Program-made: the position numbers and the translations under genes
Origin: Isoetes taiwanensis
Taxonomy: Eukaryota; Streptophyta; Lycopodiopsida; Isoetales; Isoetaceae
Direction of reading: 5' to 3'
Assembly (NCBI GenBank): GCA_021234155.1
Contig: JAJEKV010000201.1
Location: 186,001 to 250,000 of the forward strand
Length of the DNA: 64,000 nucleotides
The notes under the pieces: generated by a model
The model's database searches: none
The model's input: only the letters and a program-made list of their open reading frames with translations
Told to the model about the DNA's origin: nothing
Part shown: piece after piece, positions 11,405-21,309 of the stretch
How the letters are laid out: every line of letters begins with the position of its first letter
Numbering within the stretch: position 1 is the stretch's first letter

Positions 11405-11565
11405 ACCCGGCTTATTGTATTGCAATCTATCTCATGTACTTGAGATTTGCACCATTATTTTTAGGAATATTGTAGAAGTTAACAAATAGCCAACTTATTG
11501 TATTGCAACCTATCCCATGTACTTGAGATTTGCACCATTATTGTTAGCAACATTCTCTACAATTT
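11405..11565. repeat. 83-bp tandem duplication
   Basis: The phrase beginning CTTATTGTATTGCAA and ending TTTGCACCATTATT occurs at 11411 and 11494 with few differences. It lies inside the plus-strand Helitron, downstream of the SMC6 relic. Confidence 0.75.
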
Positions 11566-11828
11566 TAACATTACCATCGACCAGAATATTACTTGGTGCA
11601 AAAGCTCCTTTACTTTTTCAAACATTAATAGCAACCAGTGCAGAAACAAAAAAGATAATGTTGTCATGCAAAAAAATGTCTTAGGCTTTCTTCACTTTTA
11701 ATTAGCAAACATATCATTCATAGCCCTAGCTCTTATACTGTACTATGCCTCAGCTCTGCAATGTGTACTTTTGTAGATATGAACAACATAAATTCAAATA
11801 TGGAAACAACCTCAACAATTATTCCTAC

Positions 11829-11905
11829 ATGCTCCCAAGATGATCCAAGGGCCCAGAAGTTTCTCTATGCTCCCAAGATGATCCAAGGGCCCAGAAGTTT
11901 CTTTA
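11829..11905. repeat. 38-bp direct tandem duplication
   Basis: GCTCCCAAGATGATCC followed by AAGGGCCCAGAAGTTTCT occurs twice back to back, near-identically. It lies close to the Helitron 3' end. Confidence 0.75.
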
Positions 11906-12699
11906 TGCAAACGTACAATTTTTCAGCATTTACAGATTTTCAAATTATGCCCAGCAACGCTGGGCACCATTACTAGTATATTATGTTCTTGTAGCAGCAT
12001 TATTGGTACTATGTACATATTGTATTATTAGATTACTAGAAAAAGTGCCCAGCGTTGCTGGGCTTTTCGTCAGGCATGAGTTTAGAAAACTAATACAGAT
12101 GGTGGATTGAAGTTGAGACATTTAGTTTTTGGTTTGCATTGAATGAGTGAACGTCAGTGATGGAATCGTGAGAGAACTTGTGCATGTGTTGCCAATATTG
12201 GTGCTATATGACGTGGAAGATATGTTGCATTGCATTGTGTAAACCACCATTATGTCAAAATTCTTGGTTATTATTTACCCTATTATTTATTGTTCTTATG
12301 TTTGTTCAAAATGCATGTAAACCTATAGTGGTACCATATTACATTGCAAATATGCTTCACTGCGTTGTTTAAACCCCCATGACATATTACTTGTGAGGAT
12401 AGCATGGAGATCTCTCGTCAATACTATGATTTAAACAACAAAATCAATCTTGTTAAGATAAGGGGCCTTAAACCAAGCGTATACACCACAAAAAAATTAT
12501 GTGCCTCGCAGAAGCTCCATCTCGGACTTCCTTGACAAGATTTTAAAATATTTCTATTTTTTATTCTAGATAAATACAGTATACAACTTCCCAGAGATCA
12601 GATCCGTTGAAGTACCTATTTAAACCTATAGAAGGATCAATCTGGAAGGAAAGAAAACTGAAATACTTAACTCGCATGCTTCAGAATCAAGCTACCGGA

Positions 12700-12905
12700 G
12701 ATGGCGTAGTTCAGAAGCTCTTGAAGGGATGGTGTCTGCCAATGATGTTGCCAAGATTCAGAGCCACAACACTCTCATTCTGATGGCCGCCACAAGTTAC
12801 TCCAGTCCAGTTGCACAAAGGAATATTTGTCTTCCAGTCATAAAGGGAATTAAAAGGATCCTCAAGAATGGCATTCTTCAATTGTAGTGATATAGATGAA
12901 TCTGA
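12700..12905 (-). pseudogene. Captured LRR receptor-like kinase N-terminal fragment
   Basis: On the minus strand this reads LKNAILEDPFNSLYDW, then IPLCNWTGVTCGG and ESVVALNLGNIIG. This is the LRRNT_2 pattern (small exon, W...CNW.GV.C, then the first LRR strand) that begins plant LRR receptor-like kinases. Only about 65 codons are present; no kinase domain was seen. It sits inside a Helitron whose own 5'-3' direction is also minus, so the fragment is in the same sense as the element. Confidence 0.72.
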
Positions 12906-13424
12906 AGCAACTTTAGCACTACGAATTTGAAAAAAAAAATGCAGTGTATAGCAATAGTGACTGTGAACAAACAGAAGCAGGTCTCATAGATAAACGCATT
13001 CCTTACTTTCTAGGTACTGAAAATAGAGTTAATAGAACATGAAAGTAGTTAAATAGAATGACTGAAAACAACTGGTTCAAATATGAACTCAGAATCCCGT
13101 AAGAAGAATTACTTATATTAAACCTGCATGTTATATATTCCTTACTCTCCAAGTACTAACCACCTTGAATAAAAAGTTTGAAATGGCTTCTCATCTGTCA
13201 GCTTCTCATGCATCCAATGAGTTGAGATTTCAGAAGCAGATTTATTTTGTTCAGTTGAAAATATATTTCAATCATCTAATACGTGAAAAATAAAGGACAT
13301 ACATAATAGCAAGACAATATATCAAGGAAGCAAGCAACGACCAGAATCTCATCAATAAAGTGGGGATCTATTTCTGTGAAGCATCAACACAAGCTGTCTA
13401 TAAGATAGTCAAATTATTGTCATA

Positions 13425-13690
13425 CTAATAGAAGTCTTCTCCGTTATAAAAGATATGGACAAGCTCTCAATAAGATATCTTAAGCTAATAGCCATCAAAG
13501 TCTTCTCCATTATGCAAAATATGGAAAAGCTTTCAATAAGATGTCTTCAATTAGTATACTAATACCCTTATCCATTATGCAAAATATGGACAAGCTCTCA
13601 ATAAAATGTCTTGAATTACTGCCATACTAATGGCTAATAGTCTTCACTTCTGCAAAATATAGGACAACTTTGTCCATTATAAAATGCTGA
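13425..13690. repeat. Degenerate ~70-bp tandem repeats
   Basis: Three to four diverged units each contain GTCTTCTCC or TATCCATTATGCAAAATATGG, then CAAGCTCTCAATAAGAT and TGTCTT. They lie in the minus-strand Helitron. No coding potential. Confidence 0.7.
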
Positions 13691-14384
13691 TTAATTTCAG
13701 TCAGAAACAACTCTAGCTCCAAGTTGTTAATAATTTACAATGCCCACCCTGCAATGGCATTGTTAAATATGGTTGTACTTCAGAGATAATAATACCACCA
13801 AAGATAGATACTTACTATAAACTGTTTTGAATAAATGGCCCAGCCATAGAAAATTTTCTAATCATCTGCATGTCATTCTTTAAAGATATACATTAGCAGT
13901 AAAGCGCAATGTATTCCTGCATAACTGTTGGTGCATCCCAAAAGCCAGCTTAAGAACTCCAGGACCTCCATATGAGGGCAGACTTAAGCATATGATGTTC
14001 AACTAAGTTGTAACATATTCAAAACTTTCAAAAGCCCAAGAACTTTTTTATTTTGTACAATAGGGAATCAACTCAACCTGCTGCCGCATACTCAATAGAA
14101 AATCATATGCGGCTTTCTTTAGTCGTCAAGACTTTCCAGCATGTCAAGAAGTAACATTTATGTATGAGGGCCATTTCAGAGGCGTATGAAATATCTATGC
14201 ATTGCAACTTTCCCACATGTCAAGAGGTAACATGTATGGTAGTATTACAAAACTTATTTCAAAGGTGTATAAAAAATCCAGAGGACCTTTGGCATCGATC
14301 AGAAATAAACTTTCTTCGGAGAAGTTATTCTGAGGTATATTTATTCCACTTGCTTTGATGTTATAAGCACGTTCACCTTTGTAA

Positions 14385-14476
14385 AAAGGTGCCTGCAGAG
14401 GAACCTAGCCATGTCTTTGAGTGGAGCAAGTCCTAGGTAATTCACATTCTTACTCTTGTCAGCAGAGGCAAGGTAT
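14385..14476 (-). pseudogene. Exon-like fragment, gene unknown
   Basis: After a minus-strand acceptor (TTTTGCAG at 14477-14484), the sequence reads YLASADKSKNVNYLGLAPLKD, split here as YLASADKSKNV and NYLGLAPLKD, and continues MARFLCRHLF. The reading is open and protein-like. I do not recognise the gene. It is probably another captured exon in the Helitron. Confidence 0.35.
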
Positions 14477-14484
14477 CTGCAAAA

Positions 14485-16110
14485 CACATGACGAGCATAC
14501 AGCAACTGAGCAAACAAGGATATGGTCAAAGATATAATTCCCTTACAGGAGCAAATTTTTACAGAGGTTTTATTGGTGATGAATCCTTCACAAAAACGCA
14601 CATGTCAACAATATGCCACAGCTTTGAACAAACTCAGGACTTTATATAGAAGAAAACAAAGTACTGAGCAGTGCTATTAGAAACTTGCATATGCAAAACG
14701 TTGCAACGTTTTTAATCTAAATGGCTCCTATCAATGTAATAGATGGAGCTCAAAGCTCCACTCTAATAAGGCAGATCATTTGGCCATACAGTGTTCCCAA
14801 AAACATTGCAATATTCAAGTAAAAGTTATAAGGTTCTCTACCGTAAAATCCACGTACATTTTTTGATCATATTGTTTTTTTCTAATGTCCAGATACTGCA
14901 CGAAGTTAAATATTGTTAGAAAAGCTGGCATGCTAAGCAGCTATGAAACATCACAGCAATGAAGTAACTACTGTACATGACATGTATATTTCGGACAAGA
15001 CAATTTCATGGTGCATGATAAAAATTATTGATTGCCAGAACTAACAAAATAGAAGGATATAAAAATTCAATAAGAAAATGAAGTACGCACAGACAAAGCT
15101 ATGTGTTCCGCATCACATCCTGACACCAATGTTGCAGCTATTGATATTTGCAGGCCCTTCTTTAGGAGGTGACATGGTTTTACATCATGATCAAGGTGAG
15201 AAGGCAATTGCAGTGCATCATTCTTTAGAGAACTGTTAGTAAAGCTGGACTCCTCTGCTTCTTTGTTTGATCATACTTTGTAACAACCAGTGAAAAAATC
15301 CATCTTGACATCTCACGTTGCTCGGCAGCCTTGTCTGCCACTAATATAGATGTGCATGTCCTTGCTCAAACTATGCACATGTCACATGTTGTCATCTCAG
15401 AATGTTAAGGTTGCATCCCTTGTCAGAAGCCGATGGTGGATTGCCTCCAATATCTGCCGAAGATGAGGAAATGATGGAGCTATAAAATAATGCTGGAGTA
15501 GACAAAAATATTATGCTCCTTCCACTAAGCAAACCCTAACTTAGGATTCTATTTTCTAAAACCGATTCAAAGAAGAGATGCACTGTGAGATCTGCCCATG
15601 AAATATGGACTCATGAATTCACTTACCTTCTGAGAGAGACTTTAGGCTTTTGCATTTGCACAATCGACAAGCAATTTTCAGCACTTCTGCTTCTTTGGCT
15701 ACATGAGAAAGCTCATCTTGTAGAACGGGCTCCTCTTCATCAAATCATTTTGGAGTTTGTGGATGTGGCAAATTAATCGAAACAGCTTCAAATTCACCGC
15801 AGAAAGATAGATTGTGTGCAACGAACAGGGAAGAAGGAATAAGGGACCGTGCCGCCCAAACAAACCGTTGCCTGCAATTAGACGCCAAGCGTCATTTTCT
15901 GTTGCCGCCCTTGCACCAGATGTCTCTAAAAATCTCTGTCATTTTAACCTAATTTGCTTCGGAGCCATGAAATGGAAACTGGCTGGAGAAGCAATCGCGG
16001 ACAAGGAGAACATGGAGCCCAGCCGGAATGGTGCAAAGCTACCACGACTCCTCAATAACCGCAATCAAAACAATTTTGAAAGCATCTCGACCGTCGGTTT
16101 AATTTAACGG
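14485..16110. other. Helitron interior, unassigned
   Basis: AT-rich sequence with short open stretches, e.g. around 15966-16060 where the plus strand reads KWKLAGEAIADKENMEPS. Nothing can be identified. The part nearest 16160 may be host exon and 5' UTR carried with the Helitron 5' terminus. Confidence 0.3.
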
Positions 16111-16160
16111 TCAAGATTGCGCACAGACTATCACAAAACTCCTTTATTATTATATATAGA

Positions 16161-17146
16161 TGTGTATGGTTTGCTATACTTGCAATAATTTGTATGTATA
16201 TACCGTCAATAATTCAGGTGTGTATAAATAGATATGCATGAAATTGCCAAACGATCGGCTTCGGCCTCCGCCTGCTTCTTGTTATTATGGCACATTCTAT
16301 TACCTGCAAGATGACCCATGAGGACCTCTGCAGGTGCCGCCAGCTAGAAATAGAACTTGAGGACTGGTTGAATCCCGTCCGCTTCTATGAATCCCGTCCG
16401 CTTCTATCCTGATCCCTTTGATGTTGTAATCCATCTTCAATGGAATCCAGAGCATGCTTTGTTCATGATGGAGAGGATCTCAGGAGCGCCTGTCGACGAT
16501 GAATCGGATTAGTTTTTTTAGTTTATATTCTATTATAATGCTATATTTATGCCAACGAAATCGCGCACGCCTGCGATTTGAACCCACCTAAAAATCTAAG
16601 TTTTGTAGCAACTTGCTTTGCCGTTATTTATTTGTAAAGCACTAAAATTTCAATCTATAGATTTCGTTGTCGTCTGTGATGGTACGAAATAATAAGCAAT
16701 TTCCTACTTTCTATATTGCCAACATTCTGTCATAATATGAGTGATTTGCATCGAATATTTGAATGCCTTTCCATTTCAACACAAAATGCATCTTCCTAGC
16801 CCGAAAATAAACTCAGTGCAAAAGTGTGGTTAATTCAATATAATGGTCAATAAAAGGCTTATACGGCGCGATTTTGGAATAGACATAATCCCAATTTAAT
16901 TGAATGATGGTTCAATGTGCATATGCTCTTTTTTGGAACTAGAGGCGAAAACAAAGAACGCAACGAGCCCAACGATAAAGGTCTGTCTCTTACTAAGGAT
17001 GATAATCTCTTACTAAGGATGATAATCTGGAATGAGTGTATGATAGAAAGTGTAGCAAACTTAAATTGTTGGATTTATTTTGTCAAACGTACACTAAATG
17101 CAAAATGATGTTCCATTTGAATTTAAAGTAATGTTTTTTATTTTGT
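16161..17146. other. Spacer with small direct repeats
   Basis: No gene recognised. GAATCCCGTCCGCTTCTAT is repeated at about 16372 and 16390. A 21-bp unit containing CTCTTACTAAGGATGATAAT is repeated around 16986-17030. At 16559, AAATCGC...GCGATTT forms a small inverted repeat. Confidence 0.4.
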
Positions 17147-17600
17147 CAAATTTTTTTTTTTTTGAAAGATCAAGTTAACTAATATTAATACAGAGAAAGT
17201 ACAAGACAAGCGATGCTAGGGTACTCCTGCCAACACTGGAGCGAGAACCCACACGGCATGTATACCTACCTACGACTCATGACACAAACCTGCCAATACT
17301 GTCTACAATGTGGAGGGTCCTTTCCCAGACCGCTCCCTTGAACTGCTCTTTCCGAGGGGACGCCAGGTAAGAGAGATATAATTTGTACCTCAACTGTTGG
17401 ATCAAAACCCCAGGCTGCACCTCCTCATTCCTAAACACCTTCATGCATCATCGCTTCCAAATGAGCCACAGCAACCAGGCTTTACACAAATGGAAGGCCA
17501 GACTGTGAAGCTGGGACCACCCGCTAGGGTACACCCCCAACAAAACCTCTTGACTGCAGAGCGAAATGTGAAAGAGGCACTAGACCCACTGCCATGCCGG

Positions 17601-17816
17601 CTAGATGTCAGAGCAAAGAAATATACAATGCTCCAGGGTCTCTACAGAGGCACCACACATTAGGCACAGGTCGCTAATCAGCGGATTGATCATGTGAACC
17701 CACGTGTTCACCCTCAGGGAACGGTGCACTATCTGCCACAGCAACACCCGAATCTTTGGGGGCAAGATTGGGTTCCACACCCATCTCCAGATGTTGCCCC
17801 AGTCATCTCCTGGCAC
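17601..17816 (-). pseudogene. LINE zf-RVT region
   Basis: The minus-strand reading contains WNPILPPKIRVLLWQI, then DLCLMCGASVETLEHCIFLC. The spacing W..P.PPK...F.W followed by C..C.....E...H..F.C is the zinc-binding region downstream of plant LINE reverse transcriptases (zf-RVT). It is continuous within this segment but out of frame with neighbouring pieces. Confidence 0.8.
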
Positions 17817-18542
17817 CTGGAGACTCCAGCCGTCCGACGGAGGCAGCTCATCCTGAATTGCCAGAAGCTCATAGCAGGACTACGAAATTTGAGGAATCAA
17901 GTTTTGGGTGATACCTCCACACTCGTCCTGATGCCTACGGGGAGTTCAGTGGTAGAGCATTAGCCACCCATGCCCAGATAGCGCAATCCCGGTCCTGAAG
18001 TCGAAATCTGCGGCGAAAAAGCTGCCAGGGTGCCAGCTGCCCATCGACATACCACTCCCCCACCGTCAAGACCCTCCGCTGCGTCCATCTGCGCAGAACT
18101 CGGGGATCGACGGATGCTGCGAGCACCAAAGGTGATGTACCTAGTCCAAGCGGGATCCACCATGGCGATGCCTCTAACTGAATACAACCAGCAGCGTTAA
18201 TCGCGAACAGTGGGCGGACCTGCTCCCAGGCTCGCAGAAGCCCCTTCAGAAAAGGAGAGGCATGGGCATACGGCCTGATATCAGCGAATAACACCCACGG
18301 GAGCCGCGCAGGCACAGACGGCTTGGGGGAAAACTACTGAATGAGACAGCGACTGGTGAAGCAAGACCATGCCCGGGGAGTCGAGCGCATTCTCAAGAAT
18401 CGCAAAGACGAACTTGGACAAGAGGACGTTGCTATGGAGCGAGAGGTCCAAAAAGCCGAGTTCGCCCGCAGCTCTTGGGCGCATGCATTTCCACCAAGCC
18501 ACCTTAACGACTGTCCCTTCCTCATTGCCTCCTCATACGAAG

Positions 18543-19714
18543 TTACGAACCATCGAGGAGATTTCCTGAACCTTGCTTTCTGGCGCCAAAATGATAGATG
18601 CCATATAAATATGCGTAGAGCATAAAACAGACTTCGCCACCGTGACCCTGCCAGCCATGGAAAGTTTCCCCCCTTCCACCAATTAAGGTGCCGACGCCGT
18701 CCCACCAGAATGTCCTCCCACACACGTGCCGCCGAAATGTCGATGCCAAACGGTATACCCAACAGCCTAGAGCATGTGCCCTGCGGCTGCGTTTGCTAAG
18801 GAAATTGGGACACGACCACGGGCATGGGGTCTGCTGTCGGCCATAATGCCGAGCACTCGTCCAATTAATGAGGCAGCCAGAAGCAAGGGAGGATGTGTCC
18901 AACAACTCCTTCGTGTTTAACAAATTCCTCTCATCGGCCTGTAGGAAGAGAAACGAGTCATCGACGTACTGACTTCCTATCTGCTGCGACCCGTCTGCCG
19001 TCCTCAACCCCTCCATAATACTCCCCTCCGCTGCGGAGGTCAACAACTGCGAGAGGGCCTCTGCAACGATGGTAAATAGCAAGGGCGCCAAAGGGCATCC
19101 TTGGCGAACTCCACGCCCCACACTAAAGATCGGCGATGACTCGCCATGACATAGAAGGGTGGCTCTGGCGGACGTCAAGAGCTTCAAAGTCACTGCCGTA
19201 AAGTTCTCACCACACCTAAAGGCTAGCATCATCTTTTCCAAAAACTCCCAACGAACACTATCATAGGCCTTCGCGAAGTCCAGCTTCAGGTACACAATCT
19301 GCTGACCTGTTCTGCGCGCCCAGTGAATGCCCTCAAATGCCCCTGCTACATTGTTAAGAATCTGCCTGCCCGGAATGAAGCCAGACTGCATGGGACTAAT
19401 AGCCTTCTTCAGGACAACTTGCAGTCTAAGCGAGAGTGCCTTCGCGATAATTTTGTACACTGCCGACAGAAGCGTGATGGGACGCCAATCAGAAATGACA
19501 GATGGCTCCTTCACCTTCGGTATTAACGAGATGCAGCAAGTATTGAGTCTATAGTCTAGCGTCTCTGCCTGAAGCAGATCTTGATAGGTCTGCAGCACTG
19601 AGTCCCCCACCCAGTCCCAATATTCTTGGAAGAACTCCACCAGAATGCCGTCCAGATCAGGGCACCTATGAGGGGCCAAGGCACGGCAAGCCTCCTCAAG
19701 CTCCTGCTTTGTAA
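18543..19714 (-). pseudogene. LINE reverse transcriptase domain
   Basis: The minus strand reads TKQELEEACRALAPHRCPDL, then ISDWRPITLLSAVYKIIAK, GFIPGRQILNNV, KLDFAKAYDSVRWEFL, GVRQGCPLAPLLF and QYVDDSFLF. The YVDD box is the catalytic motif and is intact. FDKAYD, RQGCPL and YxDD are the standard RT blocks 3-5 of L1-type elements. The frame breaks after about 18800. The preceding linker part (ALQRPLTK) lies beyond the MITE at 19955 and joins it exactly. Confidence 0.85.
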
Positions 19715-19954
19715 CCCAGGGGTTGCACTTATACATAAGGGGGGGTATGTCATCTGCATTCGGAGGGTAGCAAAAAACCCCCCTTGTATACGCAATTTTA
19801 AAAGGCAATTTGACCCCTCTGTATATAGATATTGCTCCAAATTAGTGCCTAAAAACACCCCTAACCCCTAAGTATACGTACGCAAATGGTCCAAAAAACA
19901 CCCCTCTGTTGAACTCTCATGGGTTATACGCTGATCAAAGGTGAATCCCCCGGG
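19715..19954. mobile_element. MITE with 8-bp target duplication (copy 2 of family)
   Basis: This 240-bp insert is flanked by CTTTGTAA (19707-19714 and 19955-19962). It begins CCCAGGGGTTGCAC and its reverse-complemented end is CCCGGGGGATTCAC, an imperfect 14-bp terminal inverted repeat. Removing it with one flank rejoins the LINE reading as RPLTK-QELEE. It belongs with the element at 1082-1325. Confidence 0.85.
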
Positions 19955-20250
19955 CTTTGTAAGCGGGCGCTGTAATGCCTGCCTTCTATCCGCCGACACC
20001 TTGCAAGACACCTTACTAAGCACGATCTTCTCCATCACGTCCGAGTAGGGATATCGCTTTTCTTGAAAAAACTGAGAGAAATGCTGGAAAGTAGCCCGTT
20101 TGATGTCTACAGAATCAATGCGTAATCGACCATCGGCTAATGCCAGAGACGACATTGAGGCCATATAATTCTTCTATCGCGCAACCCTGAAGAACATACG
20201 CGAATTGGTGTCCCCTTCCCGCAGCCAGGTGATCCCAGCCGTCAGATGGG

Positions 20251-21306
20251 GTGTGGGAGAATGAGATATTGCACCACATTGCGGCAGATGAATCCAAGAG
20301 GGCTGCTCCTGCAAGGGTGAAGGCGATTAATTTGATCATGATTAAGCTGCTTATTATTATTGGTGCAATTACTTCTATTTCATTCTTTCTTCCTTTGTTC
20401 GTTATGCATGATACAACAATAGACTCACATCTAAAATACAAATTTGTTGAGAAAAGAGAACATTTATTCATGAAGAGACAAAAATGATAAAAATTGAACG
20501 TAGAATTACCACAAAAAGGACTCGTGATTTGGACACAAATTTAACAATGGTCTCATTTGTGTTCATAAAATTGACATGTAGATGTCACAAAAAGACTCAA
20601 ATATTGACACAATTTTATTATTTAACTATTACGAAAAGGAAACTAATTTGTCATAACTGTATAATTAAAGATCACAATAATGTTCTTAAAATAAAATAGG
20701 CTCGTTATAAATTGCATAATAAAAAGATATACAACTGAAATAAGAGAGTTACGAATATGACCTAACAGATATCAATCAATGCAAGATAAAAATGCCAATA
20801 TGGCGTAACAATTTAGTGGTATAGTCAAGACGAATTTGCTATAAATATGACGCAGCTATTGACGAACTTAGATATAAGCTCTGGCAGAAATGTGCTATGC
20901 ATTTGCCACAAATGTAGTTATTGTATTAAGACTAATATGATAGAAAATAGGACACAAGTATTGAATAACTTGGATATAAGCTCGACACAAACATGACATG
21001 CAATTGTCACAAATTTAGTCATTGTGTCAAGAGTAATAGGACTGAAAATATGACGCAATTATTGAATAAACTTAGATATAACTCGTCGCAAACATGCTAT
21101 GCAATTGCCACAAATGTAATCATTATGTCATTTTTGCGTTATATAGCCATGATGCAATACTTGACACAAAAGTTGACGTCCATGCGACATCAAAGTATAG
21201 CACTTTTAGTGTCAATCTTGTGACATTTAGTAGGTCTTTGAGAACACACATAGCGTCACTTTGTTTGACGCTATACCTGACGAAAACACCCTATTATATT
21301 GTAGTG
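20251..21306. mobile_element. CACTA-like element, right end with subterminal repeats
   Basis: At 21287-21306 the minus strand reads CACTACAATATAATAGGGTG, a CACTA-type terminus. Inward of it, between 20830 and 21130, are about three diverged ~100-bp units. Each contains TTAGATATAA(G)CTC, a CAAACATG(A/C)TATGCAATTG-like phrase and CCACAAATGTAGT. Such subterminal repeats are usual in CACTA elements. No matching left terminus or transposase was found, so the left limit is only the LINE edge. Confidence 0.5.
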
Positions 21307-21309
21307 GGA

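Larger units (their letters stand above)
7121..11977 (+). mobile_element. Helitron, plus strand, carrying an SMC6 relic
   Basis: The 5' end TCCTATATTATAATG at 7121 follows an A and matches the 5' ends of the minus-strand Helitrons in this window (TCTTATATTATAATG). The 3' end at 11973-11977 is CTAGT, eight bases after the hairpin GCCCAGC-AAC-GCTGGGC (11949-11965). These are the defining Helitron termini: 5' TC, 3' hairpin and CTRRT. The expected T after CTAGT is an A here. No Rep/helicase gene is visible, so it is non-autonomous. The cargo is a broken SMC6 gene, which contains a nested LINE. The pairing of this 5' end with this 3' end is inferred from orientation and family match. Confidence 0.72.
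12035..16160 (-). mobile_element. Helitron, minus strand, carrying gene fragments
   Basis: On the minus strand the element starts TCTATATATAATAATAAAG at 16160, preceded by A. It ends with hairpin GCCCAGC-AAC-GCTGGGC (12047-12063 on the plus strand) followed by CTAGT (ACTAG at 12035-12039). These are canonical Helitron termini. The interior holds an LRR receptor kinase fragment (12700-12905), an exon-like segment at 14385-14476 and much unassigned AT-rich sequence. No Rep/helicase was found, so it is non-autonomous and consistent with gene capture. The two ends are paired by orientation and absence of other ends between them. Confidence 0.72.
17147..20250 (-). mobile_element. 5'-truncated L1-like LINE
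   Basis: Minus-strand non-LTR retrotransposon. The plus-strand poly-T at 17151-17163 is its poly-A tail. Reading from 20250 downward are the pre-RT linker (WLREGDTNSRMFFRVA), reverse transcriptase and the zf-RVT cysteine region. The endonuclease half is missing, a common outcome of 5' truncation. A MITE at 19715-19954 interrupts the start of the RT domain. Several frame changes between 17800 and 18800 show that it is dead. I could not find a convincing target duplication. Confidence 0.8.

Noticed and set aside
15814-16107. Open frame containing KENMEPSRNGAKLPRLL, which recalls a cyclin N-terminus
   Set aside because: The resemblance is too short and there is no cyclin box nearby.
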